A stretch of DNA of 64,000 nt from Salininema proteolyticum (GCF_042685645.1 NZ_JBHUNX010000001.1:1860001-1924000), one strand, 5' to 3'. Numbered from the stretch's first letter, positions 46,779 through 58,949 are shown. The notes: generated by a model not told the origin, from the letters alone. Made by a program: numbers and translations.

Positions 46779-46787
46779 GTCGGGACC
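46779..46787. repeat. Target-site duplication, right copy
   Basis: GTCGGGACC immediately after the right end of the ISAs1 element. Confidence 0.85.
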
Positions 46788-46869
46788 TGGACGTCGCATC
46801 GTTGACGTCGCGACGACACAGATGATGTGGGATTTGTGGGCAAAGCTCCGTCCTCCGAGGAACCGGTAT

Positions 46870-47583
46870 TCAGGTTGTGCGGACGATGAGAACGTCGCAG
46901 CACGATCGTTGAATGGAACTGCGTGTGACGCTGCCTAATAGCGAGCGTTCCAGCTTCGACCGCCGACGGTTTCCGACCACGAGCAGGTCCGCCCCGATGT
47001 CCGCAGCAATCATTGCAAGTCGTAGTTCGACATGGCCGGACTCCACGATGGTGGCGGTCAGTTCTGCACCAAACTGCTCTGCTCCCATCTCGACCTTCGG
47101 ACGAAGCTCCACAACTTGCGTATGGCGAAGTTGATCGACCTCTTGTTCGCTGACACCATTGATGCGCAGGAGGTTTTCACCGAGCACGATGGCGACATGC
47201 GCGATGACGATTCGACTTCGAGGAGTGACCCTCATCGCGAACTGAGCGGCCGCGACGGCATTTCCGGTCAGGTCCATGCCGACCAGCATCAACCGGTACG
47301 GTTCTGCGGGCCGATATCTGACCATAAGAACCGGACGTTCGCAGATATCAGCTACAGCCTCGGCAGTTGAACCTGTGAACAGGTCTTTCGACCAATGTTC
47401 ACCATGAGCGCCGAGGACGACCATGTCAGCGTCGAGAGCTTCGGCTGCCTTGGCTATTTCCCTGGCGGCCTTTCCTGCAGCGACGTGACTGTCTGCCTGT
47501 GCGCAGCCGAATTCGGCTGCCGTCCTGGCCAGGGTGTTACGAGCTGTATCGATCAGCTCACCACTGATGTCTTCGGACACCAC
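46870..47583 (-). CDS. Tandem universal stress protein, N-terminus disconnected
   Basis: Two Usp domains. The second has the G2xG9x(S/T) ATP motif VVGNRRRSKLERSLLGSVTR, and the first keeps VVLGAHGEHWSKDLFTGSTA. From GTG 47583 the product is 237 aa but lacks the first strand-helix-strand. In the same frame upstream the sequence clearly continues as a Usp N-terminus (ISRIVAATDFSAASNSAVSR, ACSLARSHDARLALIHV) to about 47,690, with no ATG, GTG or TTG before an in-frame stop near 47,770. Either a rare start codon is used or a one-base shift separates it from the GTG near 47,723. Usp proteins bind ATP and help cells survive stress. Follows the CPA2 antiporter gene. Confidence 0.75.
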   Translation of the reverse strand: MVSEDISGELIDTARNTLARTAAEFGCAQADSHVAAGKAAREIAKAAEALDADMVVLGAHGEHWSKDLFTGSTAEAVADICERPVLMVRYRPAEPYRLMLVGMDLTGNAVAAAQFAMRVTPRSRIVIAHVAIVLGENLLRINGVSEQEVDQLRHTQVVELRPKVEMGAEQFGAELTATIVESGHVELRLAMIAADIGADLLVVGNRRRSKLERSLLGSVTRSSIQRSCCDVLIVRTT

Positions 47584-47753
47584 GTGAATGAGTGCGAGTC
47601 GAGCGTCGTGGGATCGCGCGAGACTACACGCCCGCGAGACAGCCGAGTTTGAAGCGGCAGAGAAATCGGTGGCGGCAACTATACGGCTGATGCCGGCGGA
47701 TGGTGAACCGGCGGCGCGTTTGACCGGACACTTCTGGTCAGTCTTGGTATGTA

Positions 47754-49397
47754 TTACTTTTCCTCGTCGCCCTCAGCGTCTGCCGCGATGTGCTCGAGCA
47801 GAGTCGCCGTCGCCGCTGAAAAGGGCCGGAGAATGACGTCGGCCTCGCCTTGCTCCAGTCGGTGGGCATCGTGGGCGGACAGTGCGGTCAGGGCGATCCG
47901 TCCTTGGTAGTCGTGATGACGCAGTGCGTGAAGCAGCGTCAGGTTTACATCCACGGATGGAATTGTGCTGATGACCCACCGTATTTCGCCAAGTGGGAGA
48001 GACTCAAGAAAATCTATGTCTTCTGCATTGCCGAAAATCGTTGTGACCGCGCGGCGGTTCCCGGCATTGACAACGTCAGGGTCTAGGTCGACGGCCATAA
48101 CACTTCGACCGGCTGAGGCGAGTTGCTCAGTGACACGACTTCCGAAACGCCCCAGGCCGTAGACCAGGACGTCAGCTCCTGAACTTGCCGACGGGCTGGA
48201 TCCATGGCGGGCCTTTCGACGTTGGAAGGCACCTAGCCACGGTTCAAGCTTGGCGAACAGTGGTTTTGAGTAGAGGATCATATAGGTGGACGCGCCGATC
48301 GTTGTCAGTCCAACCACGGTTATCAAACTGACCGTGGCCGAGTCGATGTGCCCAAGGCTCAAACCGAGCGCCGCGAGAATCAGGGAGAACTCGCTAATCT
48401 GAGCCACTGTCAGTCCCACAAGGAACGACACCCGGGCCTGATACCCCATCAGCCCCATGACGACTAGCACAATCAGCGGGTTGCCGATGAGTACGAACAG
48501 GGAGAGGATTCCCGCTTCTGTAAGCTGGCGTGCGGTATCGCTGAACTCCAATTGAGCTCCGAGACCGATGAAGAAGAAGAGGAGGAGAAAGTCCCTCAGA
48601 CTGACCATGCGGGCGCCGATGGCTTCGCGGTACGGTGTCGAGGCAAGTGACACTCCGGCCAAGAACGCGCCTATCTCGGTACTGAAACCGAGCCATGCGC
48701 TCACCGATGCGACAGAGACCGCCCATGCGACAGCGAACAGCACCAGAAGCTCGAACGACTTCGCCATCAGATGAAGCATCCAGGGGATGAAGTAGCGCAT
48801 CGCCAATCCGATGGCAGTGAACAACCCGATGCCTTTGCCGATCACCGCCAGGAGGTCGACCGCCAGATTGTCAGTGGTCTTCTGGGAAACGGCGGTCAGC
48901 CCGATCATGACCAGAATGACCACAAGGTCCTGGACGATGAGGAGGCCCACGGCAATGCGGCCGTGGGCCTCGTCGAGTTCATGTTTGTCAGCCAGCAGTT
49001 TCACGATGATGATCGTGGAAGAAAACGTCAACGCAACCGAAACGTAGAGGGCGGTGACCTGTCCCATTCCCAACGCCAGAGCAATGATGTAGCCGATGGT
49101 AGCGGTGAATACCACCTGTCCCAGGCCTGTCGCCAGTGCCACCGGCCCGGTGGATCGGACGAGGTGAATATCGAGTCGCAGCCCCACTAGGAACAGCAGG
49201 AGCGTCACGCCAAGGTGCGCCAACAGCTCGATTTCGTGTACGCCGGCGACCCATCCAGTTCCAACCGGACCGACGAGGATCCCCACGCCGATGAAAGCGA
49301 CGATCAGAGGCTGTCGGAACTTGCCGGCGAGCAGCCCGACAACCGCCGCGAGCATCAATACGGCAGCGACCAGAGCGAACGTTTGCCCAGTGTTCAA
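47754..49397 (-). CDS. CPA2 monovalent cation/H+ antiporter with TrkA-N domain (KefB-like)
   Basis: 547 aa. About 12-13 membrane segments in the first 390 residues (GILVGPVGTGWVAGVHEIEL, FLVGLRLDIHLV, STEIGAFLAGVSLASTPYRE), then a cytosolic RCK/TrkA-N Rossmann domain starting VLVYGLGRFGSRVTEQLA. The family exchanges K+ or Na+ for H+ under nucleotide control. It ends about 30 nt before the coding part of the Usp gene, so the two are likely one unit. Confidence 0.88.
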   Translation of the reverse strand: MNTGQTFALVAAVLMLAAVVGLLAGKFRQPLIVAFIGVGILVGPVGTGWVAGVHEIELLAHLGVTLLLFLVGLRLDIHLVRSTGPVALATGLGQVVFTATIGYIIALALGMGQVTALYVSVALTFSSTIIIVKLLADKHELDEAHGRIAVGLLIVQDLVVILVMIGLTAVSQKTTDNLAVDLLAVIGKGIGLFTAIGLAMRYFIPWMLHLMAKSFELLVLFAVAWAVSVASVSAWLGFSTEIGAFLAGVSLASTPYREAIGARMVSLRDFLLLFFFIGLGAQLEFSDTARQLTEAGILSLFVLIGNPLIVLVVMGLMGYQARVSFLVGLTVAQISEFSLILAALGLSLGHIDSATVSLITVVGLTTIGASTYMILYSKPLFAKLEPWLGAFQRRKARHGSSPSASSGADVLVYGLGRFGSRVTEQLASAGRSVMAVDLDPDVVNAGNRRAVTTIFGNAEDIDFLESLPLGEIRWVISTIPSVDVNLTLLHALRHHDYQGRIALTALSAHDAHRLEQGEADVILRPFSAATATLLEHIAADAEGDEEK

Positions 49398-49579
49398 TCG
49401 GCCACCGCCTTCCTGTGGAGTATTCTAAGCCCATTAACTCCAGACACGACGATTTCGTGCTTCAAACGGCCCGCTATACGGGCTAGCGGGCAACGCTGGC
49501 TTCGAATGGCAGGAAGACGAGGCGTGTCATAATCCGGCCACGAGGCGGCCCGAACAACACGGCGAAGCAACTCCGCTGC

Positions 49580-50650
49580 TCATAGATTCTGGCCAGGCTC
49601 TACAAAGAACACCAGAATACTCAACACGATCAAGACCACCAAGACCAACGCGGCGCCACCGATGACGATCGGGCGTTTCCGCCAGGAACGTTCAGGGCCG
49701 CGGTCGACGAACGGGAGCATTGCCACCAAAAGCGCGAACACGACACTCCCCCACAGGATCGCGCCCTGTCCGAACCAGTTCTCCAACGTGTACAGCCACC
49801 AGAACATCCACGGCGGCTTGGTGACCTCCACTCCTTCCACGGGTGTGGGGCCGACGATCGGCGGTACGAGAAGCGCCAGCACCCCGAGCACACCTAGGAG
49901 GATCAATCCGAAGGCCCCGACACGGCGAACATGATAGGTGAACGGTTCATGGCGTTCGGATCTGGCCCCGGTATTCTTGGGATGCGATGAGATCCCGTGC
50001 TGTTTGACCAACAGGACGTGCACCATCAACAGGATGATGATCAGCCCGGGAATGAGCATGATGTGGGCTACGTACAGGCGAACAAGCAAAGGCAGGTTCT
50101 CTGACGCTTCTGGAGTGAACCAGAAGCCCAGTCCCCCGAGCAGCTCGGCGACTTTGATGTTGTGCTGGAGCGCTTCGAACCCCTGCTGGTCCCATTTGAG
50201 GACGGTCCCTGTGAATACAGCGGCAACGGCCAGGGCGAACATTGCCGTTCCGACCAGGTAGTTCATTTCGCGGGGCCGCTTGTACGAGCCGTGGAGCACC
50301 ACTCGCAGCAGGTGAAGAAAGACGACGAGGACCATCGCGTTGGCTGACCAGAAGTGCAGCGACCGGGAGAATTCGCCCAGCCAGACCTCGGTAGAGATCT
50401 CGCGGACGGATTGATTGGCCGACTCGGTGTTCGGGTTGTAGAACTGCGCCAGGTAGACGCCGGTGACCAACAGAATGACAAAGGTGACCACGCTGACTCC
50501 GCCCAAGCTCCAGCCGAGGTTGTTGGCGTGATCGGGAACCGCGTAGCGCAACGCGTCGACACCGAGGCGCTCGTCGAGCGCGCCGAACGGCCCACGTCGC
50601 TTTCGGGCGTTCTCACTCGTCGGTGTATTGGCGCCCGAATGGCCCGTCAT
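49580..50650 (-). CDS. Cytochrome b (b6/subunit IV-type fusion), solitary
   Basis: 356 aa. The first helices carry haem ligands in RSLHFWSANAMVLVVFLHLL and RLYVAHIMLIPGLIIILLMV followed by HVLLVKQHG, the paired His of helices 2 and 4. After a loop a subunit-IV-like part contains TKPPWMFWWLYTLENWFG (the Qo-site PEWY/KPPW region) and two more helices. It should sit in the membrane and pass electrons from quinol. No Rieske, cytochrome c1 or c gene is in the window. The ATG at 50650 overlaps the stop of the upstream gene (ATGA) with GAGGAGGA before it. Confidence 0.87.
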   Translation of the reverse strand: MTGHSGANTPTSENARKRRGPFGALDERLGVDALRYAVPDHANNLGWSLGGVSVVTFVILLVTGVYLAQFYNPNTESANQSVREISTEVWLGEFSRSLHFWSANAMVLVVFLHLLRVVLHGSYKRPREMNYLVGTAMFALAVAAVFTGTVLKWDQQGFEALQHNIKVAELLGGLGFWFTPEASENLPLLVRLYVAHIMLIPGLIIILLMVHVLLVKQHGISSHPKNTGARSERHEPFTYHVRRVGAFGLILLGVLGVLALLVPPIVGPTPVEGVEVTKPPWMFWWLYTLENWFGQGAILWGSVVFALLVAMLPFVDRGPERSWRKRPIVIGGAALVLVVLIVLSILVFFVEPGQNL

Positions 50651-51210
50651 CGTTCCTCCTCGGTGGGTTGTTCGCTGCGATAGTGGCGGGTCCATTCTTC
50701 CTTGCGCATTCGCCAGGTCAGGGCTGCCCCGGACACAATGGCGGCGAATGACGCGGCGAATAGGACTCCTTCGAGGCCGTCCAGCGACCGGTCAGATCGG
50801 TACTCGTCCAAGACCGCCGGAGTGTCCGCTGGATCCTCGACGGGGGACGTATTGGGAGCCGGTTCGTGAGACGGCGGCGATCCTTCTGGTGACGGTCTGA
50901 TGTCTATCGAGCGTTCAAGCAGTTCTCTTGCCACAGCCATATCACCGTTGTCCAACTCTTCAGAGGCCCGGGAGACCAGGGCCATGTCGACACCTTCGGT
51001 GTCCTCGGCCACGAGGGCCTCATCGACCCGGTTGGCGATGCCCTCAGCGTCGTCGGGGGTGTTGACCATCAGCGAAAGCGACTGCCGGACGAGTTCGTAG
51101 GCCGGATCCGGGTCGGCATCTTCGCCTCCGTGCGCGGACGCCGCGCCGCTGGCCAGGGCGATCGCGGCAATGAGAGCTACGAGTGCCGACCAGGCGCGCG
51201 CAATGTCCAT
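50647..51210 (-). CDS. Exported membrane protein, partner of cytochrome b
   Basis: 187 aa. Signal peptide 1 to about 26 (IAALASGAASAH region), an acidic helical exterior (VNTPDDAEGIANRVDEALVA, GDMAVARELLERSIDI), a Pro-rich stretch, one membrane helix (about 150-170) and a short basic inner tail. I know no function. The ATGA overlap with the cytochrome b gene argues for joint assembly, perhaps as an electron-transfer accessory subunit. Confidence 0.65.
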   Translation of the reverse strand: MDIARAWSALVALIAAIALASGAASAHGGEDADPDPAYELVRQSLSLMVNTPDDAEGIANRVDEALVAEDTEGVDMALVSRASEELDNGDMAVARELLERSIDIRPSPEGSPPSHEPAPNTSPVEDPADTPAVLDEYRSDRSLDGLEGVLFAASFAAIVSGAALTWRMRKEEWTRHYRSEQPTEEER

Positions 51211-51234
51211 GTCAAGGCTCCCCTCGGATCGCCG

Positions 51235-51254
51235 GAGCCGTCAGCAGACGGCTC
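51235..51254. terminator. Hairpin between the SDR and exported-protein genes
   Basis: Perfect 8-bp stem GAGCCGTC / GACGGCTC with the loop AGCA. Probably ends SDR transcripts or lies in the leader of the next gene. Confidence 0.45.
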
Positions 51255-51360
51255 GCCTGCGGCTTTAGCCACATTTTCCATCCTGCGGCTGGGCACCATT
51301 GATGGAATCGCGAAAAATTGACGCTCTATGCGCTATGAGCGCAGGCTTGAACACACCTGC

Positions 51361-52110
51361 TTATCGGGCGATGAATCCGCCATCGACGTACAGTTCGGCA
51401 CCGGTAATGAAGGAGGCGTCGTCGCTGGCGAGAAAGGCCACGCACGCCGCGATCTCCGCGGGGAGCCCGATTCTGCCAAGCGGAGTTAGAGCGACCATCT
51501 CCTGCTCGAACTCGGTGCCTCGAACCACGTCGAGCATCGGAGTGTCAATGAACCCCGGATGGATCGAGTTGACCCGTACGCCATCGCCGGCCCAATGCAG
51601 GGCGGCGTTCTTGGTCATTGTCCTCACTGCTCCCTTGGCCGCATGGTAGGCGGGGCCGGTACCGAAGCCGCCCGATGTCCCGAAGATCGAGCTGATGTTG
51701 ACCACGGAGGCGTGCCCGGACTCTTTCAGTTTCGGCCCGGCTGCCTTCATGCCGAGGAACACGCCGGTCTGGTCGACCGCAATGACTTGCTCGTACTGTT
51801 CCCGCGCGGTCTCCTCTATCGTGGCGAGATCGGCGATACCGGCGTTGTTGACGAGGATGTCCAGTCCGCCGAATCCAGCGGCCAGTTCCACAGCACCGCT
51901 CCACTGCTCCTCGTCGGTGACGTCGTGATGCCGGTAGACGCAGCGTCCGCCTTGGGATGAAATCCGATCGGCCACCAGCACGCCGTGTTCGTCACTCACG
52001 TCGGTGGCGATTACCGCCGCGCCTTCGGATGCCAGACGTTGTACGGTGGCCTCTCCGATCCCGCTGGCGGCTCCTGTCACCAGCGCGACTCTGCCTGTCA
52101 ACCTGTCCAT
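51361..52110 (-). CDS. Classical SDR oxidoreductase
   Basis: 249 aa. TGAASGIG cofactor loop, NNAG, Ser of NISSIFG, YHAAK catalytic pair, and the end FITGAELYVDGGFIAR typical of FabG/hydroxysteroid dehydrogenase-type SDRs. The ATG at 52110 is chosen because GGAGGAG lies 9 nt before it; a GTG three codons earlier has no spacing. Substrate not predictable. Confidence 0.86.
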   Translation of the reverse strand: MDRLTGRVALVTGAASGIGEATVQRLASEGAAVIATDVSDEHGVLVADRISSQGGRCVYRHHDVTDEEQWSGAVELAAGFGGLDILVNNAGIADLATIEETAREQYEQVIAVDQTGVFLGMKAAGPKLKESGHASVVNISSIFGTSGGFGTGPAYHAAKGAVRTMTKNAALHWAGDGVRVNSIHPGFIDTPMLDVVRGTEFEQEMVALTPLGRIGLPAEIAACVAFLASDDASFITGAELYVDGGFIAR

Positions 52111-52398
52111 CGAAAGCACCTCCTCCGATCATTGGCCTGCAGCATTGGAACAGCCTCATTCTACCGACGCGACACGCTTCATCACTTCGAAAGATACTAA
52201 CAATCTTCTTGACCATGCCCTCGTCGGCCGAGAAACGAAATACTGTGGCGCCCGGAACGACCTTCCGCACGGGCCCCTGAGATTCAATACCGTCCGCTGT
52301 TCCCGGCGTCCTGGGATCGCGCCAGCGCGGCCGCGATCCTCTGACCGTGAGGCTGATCAGGAGGAGAATGAAAGACAACAGGTCGTGAACGGGTCGGG

Positions 52399-52779
52399 GT
52401 GTTTCACATGATGTACGGAGATTGGGGAACCTGGAGCTGGATGATGCTGTTTCCCCTGGTATGGATCGTTCTACTCGGAGCTATGGTCTGGGGGCTGGTG
52501 CGACTGGCTCAATCCGGGAGCGACCGCAAGGACGACGCCCGTTCCGCCGGTGACCCGGCGGAACGCGAGTCGGCGCTCGACGTGCTCGATCGGCGCTATG
52601 CCTCCGGCGATATCGACGACGCCACCTATGAGCGAATGCGCCATCGCATCGCAGGTCGCGACCGGTTAGAAGCCGGGAACAGTGCAGGCTGGGCCGTTAG
52701 TAGTTCTCATCGCCTCCGTTGCGGAGAGTGGTCGCGCAGGCAGGCTCGGATCAGCAAGGTCACGTGGAGCCACGAGTGA
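52399..52779 (+). CDS. SHOCT-domain membrane protein
   Basis: 126 aa. One membrane helix (about 12-36, WMMLFPLVWIVLLGAMVWGL), a charged linker and a SHOCT motif, ALDVLDRRYASGDIDDATYE. The last 30 residues are not part of the family pattern. SHOCT proteins often accompany stress genes; the molecular role is unknown. Start GTG 52399, or ATG 52408. Precedes the P-type ATPase by about 95 nt. Confidence 0.72.
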   Translation: MFHMMYGDWGTWSWMMLFPLVWIVLLGAMVWGLVRLAQSGSDRKDDARSAGDPAERESALDVLDRRYASGDIDDATYERMRHRIAGRDRLEAGNSAGWAVSSSHRLRCGEWSRRQARISKVTWSHE

Positions 52780-52874
52780 AAGTTCATCGTCGTCCATCAC
52801 CCGAGCGGCTGTGAGCTGGAGTATGAGGATCGCGATCACCCTCGGAATCGCACCACGTCGACGATACTGGCAGC

Positions 52875-55634
<2,760 letters not shown>

Positions 55635-55685
55635 CGAATACCGAAACCCCGGTGCGGAGCACCCGGCCGCACGTAGCATGAAACC

Positions 55686-56333
55686 ATGTCTTCAAGCGCG
55701 TGGACGATCATCGTGTTCGTCGCAGTGTGGGTCACCAGCGGCCTCGTCGCCCTGTGGTGGATGGCGCGGCACGGATACCGCGATCCCAGGTGGATCCTGC
55801 TGGCGATCGTCCTTGGCCCCGCCTTCGCCGCCGCCGTTTCGGAGCGGTACGAGCGCTCACCCCGCACTATCGCCAGCAGCGGCACCGACTCGGAGGAGTC
55901 CGACCGCGTCCGTGTACTGGTGGGACTCGACGGGTCGGCCCAGTCGGACAGGGCGCTCGGATCAGTGGCCCGCATCGTCGGGACCGACCGTGCGTGGCTG
56001 CTACTGGTGCGCGTGGTTGGGTTCGACCAGGCCGAGCCCGACGACCCTGAAGCCGCTTCGCTTGTTTCTGCCACCACCGCCGAACTGACTGCCAAGGCCG
56101 AGCAGTTCGGCGGGAATGCCGTGGTCTGCACTGTCGCCGCCGGCGACCCTGCCGACACGATCCTGCTCCTGGCCGAAGAGCGCGACGTCGACCTGATCGC
56201 CGTCGGACGCCACGGGTCCGGGCTGTCCAAGGCGATCATGGGCAACGTCGCCGACGCCGTCCTCCGCCGGGCAGCGGTACCGGTGATGATCATCGGCACC
56301 GAGACCCCGAACGTAAAACCCGTGATCACTTAA
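55686..56333 (+). CDS. Membrane-tethered universal stress protein
   Basis: 215 aa. Two hydrophobic helices at the N-terminus (about 6-26 and 34-51), then a single Usp domain: VRVLVGLDGSAQSDRALGSV, ending with the ATP loop AVGRHGSGLSKAIMGNVADA and VPVMIIG. The membrane anchor is unusual for Usp and resembles phospholipase D-nuclease-like N-termini. Probably co-transcribed with the ATPase. A strong palindrome follows at 56,498-56,524. Confidence 0.78.
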   Translation: MSSSAWTIIVFVAVWVTSGLVALWWMARHGYRDPRWILLAIVLGPAFAAAVSERYERSPRTIASSGTDSEESDRVRVLVGLDGSAQSDRALGSVARIVGTDRAWLLLVRVVGFDQAEPDDPEAASLVSATTAELTAKAEQFGGNAVVCTVAAGDPADTILLLAEERDVDLIAVGRHGSGLSKAIMGNVADAVLRRAAVPVMIIGTETPNVKPVIT

Positions 56334-56498
56334 GGTTTAGGCCCACCCGCATCTCTCTCCAGTGGATATGTCTCAACACCGGTCAGAACCCTTTAACGCC
56401 CGTACCAGTCCCACCCTGGAATTCGGTGGAATCCGAAGCATCCACGTCGTCGACATCGTCAGTCCGGCGGGTGCTGGAAGTGTTCCGATTCCTACCTG

Positions 56499-56522
56499 GT
56501 CCGAGGGGCCCGGGCCCCTCGG
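56499..56522. terminator. GC palindrome, likely terminator
   Basis: TCCGAGGGGCC and its complement meet at CGGG (TCCGAGGGGCCCGGGCCCCT then CGGA). It lies past the Usp gene and before the IS5-like transposase. Confidence 0.5.
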
Positions 56523-56672
56523 AGGACATCGGTGAACTGATCGTTCCTGGCTCAGTGAGCTCTTCCGCGCAAGGACGTCAACACAGCCGGTGATGAACCC
56601 CTGGTAGGAAAATAGGAAACCCCTTCGTGGACGATGTTTCTGGCTAATCAACAACACCACGAAGAGGTTCCC

Positions 56673-57560
56673 GTGTCCTCCAGTGTCGCATACCGCGCTG
56701 TCCTACCTGTCCCTCGTGCTGCCGTCACGTGGTTCTCCTTCCAACTGCGCGCCCACCGCCACCGCATCGGCACCCGAACCGGCACGCGTGCGCTGACCTG
56801 TTTTCAGCAGGCCGTCTTCGTGCTGCGATGGCTGGTCGACGGTACTCGGCTCACACAGCTGGCTCGTGACAACGACATCAAGAAGACCTGCGCCTATGAC
56901 CGCCTGTGGGAAGGGCTCGACGTTCTCGCCGACCAGGCTCCGGACCTGTCCAAGGCGATCGCGGCGGCCCGAGCGGCCGGCGATGAGCACCTGATCCTCG
57001 ACGGCACCCTTATCCCGACCCGCTCCTACAAGAAGGAGGGACCGACCAAGGGCGTTGACCTCTACTGGTCGGGAAAGCATCATCGTCACGGGGTGAACGA
57101 GCAGGTCCTCTCCGCTCCCGATGGCTACCCGCTGTGGGTCTCCGACGCGTTGCCCGGGCGCGTCTTCGACTCCACCGCCGCCACCCACCATGGCCTGGAC
57201 GAGGCGCTGCGGCAGGTCAACACCGGCGTCGCTGACGAGCAGCGACTGCATATCCTGGTCGACCTCGGGTATCTCAAGTTCGAGAGCATCGACAGCGTCG
57301 TCGCGCCGTTCAAGAAGCCGAAGAACGCCGACCTGGCCATCGAACGCCGTGTGTTCAATCGAGTTCATGGCGCCGCTCGTGCGCTGGAAGAGAAGGCCAA
57401 CGCCGACTTGAAGGTCATGTTCAAGTGCCTGGACAAAGTCGGCCTTGATCTCGAACAGATCGGCACGGTCATGAAGGCCTGCCTCGTCGCCTTCCACCGG
57501 ATCAGGCCCCGAAGGAGGATCACAGAGCGCACCGGTTACCTTGCACGGAAAGGCTCAGTG
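56673..57560 (+). pseudogene. IS5-type transposase (DDE_Tnp_4-like), C-terminus disrupted
   Basis: GTG 56673 after GAAGAGG. Catalytic positions appear as LILDGTLIPT (D), ILVDLGY (D) and ALEEKANADLKVMFKCL (E). After about residue 285 (CLVAFHRIRPRRRITERT) the frame runs into unrelated sequence and then over a resolvase fragment, ending only at 57650. The ends of the IS are not clear. An inverted repeat CTTCGTGG (from about 56,623) with CCACGAAG (to 56,664) lies over the start region. Probably inactive. Confidence 0.7.
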
Positions 57561-57601
57561 GCCCAACTGTCCAGGCCAGCTCCTAGTTTCGCAACCACAC
57601 G

Positions 57602-57890
57602 CTCGTCGTGCACACCCTCAACCGGTTCTCCCGCTCCCTGCCGGACCTGATCCACACCGTCGGACACCTGCGCAGTGAAGACATAGGCTTTCGCACACTG
57701 CACGAAAACCTCGACACCACCACTCCAGGCGGCCGGTTGATCTTACATGTCTTCACCGCTTTCTCCCAGTCCCTGCGCGAGTTGATCGTCGAAGGCTCCT
57801 GTCAAGGATTGGCCGGCGCCCGGGCGCGGGGCCCGGCCGTGGGACGTCCACCTGTGATGACACCGGAGAAAGTGGTCGCTGCCGCAGCTG
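57602..57890 (+). pseudogene. Serine resolvase fragment
   Basis: The frame at 57,602 onwards reads SCTP-free VVHTLNRFSRSLPDLIHTVG, then LRSEDIGFRTLHENLDTTTP and FSQSLRELIVEG. This is the middle of a Tn3-type resolvase (usual LDRLGRSL, then E-helix). The first 60 or so residues with the catalytic Ser are lost at the junction with the IS5-like gene, and the C-terminal HTH (RGPAVGRPPVMTPEKV) degenerates after about 57,890. A remnant. Confidence 0.75.
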
Positions 57891-58219
57891 CTCCCCCACA
57901 ACCCGATCTCGGCGATCGCCCGCCGGATCGGCGTTTCCGGAGGAACGATCTTCGCACGCCTGGACGCGGCTCGCACTCAAGCAGAGCGGGAGGGAGGGGA
58001 TCAACCTGAAAAACTGTCCACCGCTGCAATGGGCTGACCGGAAGTGAGTCGGAATCGAGCGTGAGATCGATCCTGGTGTTGGCTGCGGTTGGAATTCGGC
58101 TGCGACCTTCGGAGCCCGGTTCCAGGGCGGGGAATTCCCCCCCTTCGGGCCGGATAACCAGCTTGAAGATGGAGTATTTTCCCAACCGGCATGGTGATAA
58201 CCAGGGCTCATTCATAGCC
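57891..58219. other. Non-coding stretch between mobile debris and fasciclin gene
   Basis: About 330 nt with degenerate continuation of the resolvase frame and no convincing gene. Confidence 0.4.
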
Positions 58220-58247
58220 GTTGCCGCGGCTTGAAAGCCGCGGCAAC
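58220..58247 (-). terminator. Terminator of the fasciclin gene
   Basis: A 13-bp perfect stem GTTGCCGCGGCTT / AAGCCGCGGCAAC with a minimal loop, 14 nt past the fasciclin stop. Confidence 0.7.
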
Positions 58248-58261
58248 GAACTTGGTGCGGG

Positions 58262-58909
58262 TCAGGGCATCAGGACGGTGTCGATGATGTAGACCGTGGC
58301 GTTCGACGTTTGCACGTTGCCGCAGACGACCGCTGCATCGCCGTTGACGGTGAAGTCCTCACCGCTGCCGGAGACGTCGATGGTTCCTCCCTGGAGCGTC
58401 GTGTAAGGCGATCCTTCGCCCAGTTCACCGGCGTCGACGCGCTCCCCGACGACGTGGTAGGTGAGGATCTCGGTCAGCTTGTCCTTATCAGCCAGGACGG
58501 CGTTGAGGTCTTCTTCCGGAATCTTCTCAAAGGCGTCGTTGGCCGGGGCGAACACGGTGATGTCCTCGGCAGAGTTAAGCGTGTCGCCCAGCCCGGCTTC
58601 GCCGACAGCGGTCACTAGTGTCGACAGGGCCGGGTTGTTGCTCGCCGCAGTGGCGACGGGGTCCTGGGCCATGCCTTCGAAACTGCCCGACCCGTCTTCC
58701 GGCACGGCCGAGCAGGCGGTACCGAACACGTCGTCGGCGGCGGTGTCGGTCGACTCCTCGGATTCGGGTGCCGGTTGTTGATCGGTCATTTCTTCACTGG
58801 ACTCCTCCTCGGTCTTGTCGTCGCCATCGTCGCTGCAGGCAGTGGTAGCGAAGAGCGCTGAGGCGGCCAGTAGCGCGCCGGCCATGCGGGCTCGGAATGT
58901 GGTGGCCAT
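58262..58909 (-). CDS. Fasciclin-domain lipoprotein (MPT70/MPT83-like)
   Basis: 215 aa. Lipoprotein signal ending ALFATTAC, an acidic linker (EEESSEEMTDQQPAPESEES), then one fasciclin domain: PALSTLVTAVGEAGLG, DITVFAPANDAFEKIP, LTYHVVGERVDAGEL and NATVYIIDTVLMP. It is close in layout to mycobacterial MPT83/MPT70, surface proteins under SigK. GGAGGAGA precedes the ATG at 58909. With the sigma/anti-sigma genes nearby it is probably the main target of that system. Confidence 0.86.
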   Translation of the reverse strand: MATTFRARMAGALLAASALFATTACSDDGDDKTEEESSEEMTDQQPAPESEESTDTAADDVFGTACSAVPEDGSGSFEGMAQDPVATAASNNPALSTLVTAVGEAGLGDTLNSAEDITVFAPANDAFEKIPEEDLNAVLADKDKLTEILTYHVVGERVDAGELGEGSPYTTLQGGTIDVSGSGEDFTVNGDAAVVCGNVQTSNATVYIIDTVLMP

Positions 58910-58949
58910 GATGTTCTCCTCCAATAATCGTGATGTGGTCCTTCCCCTT

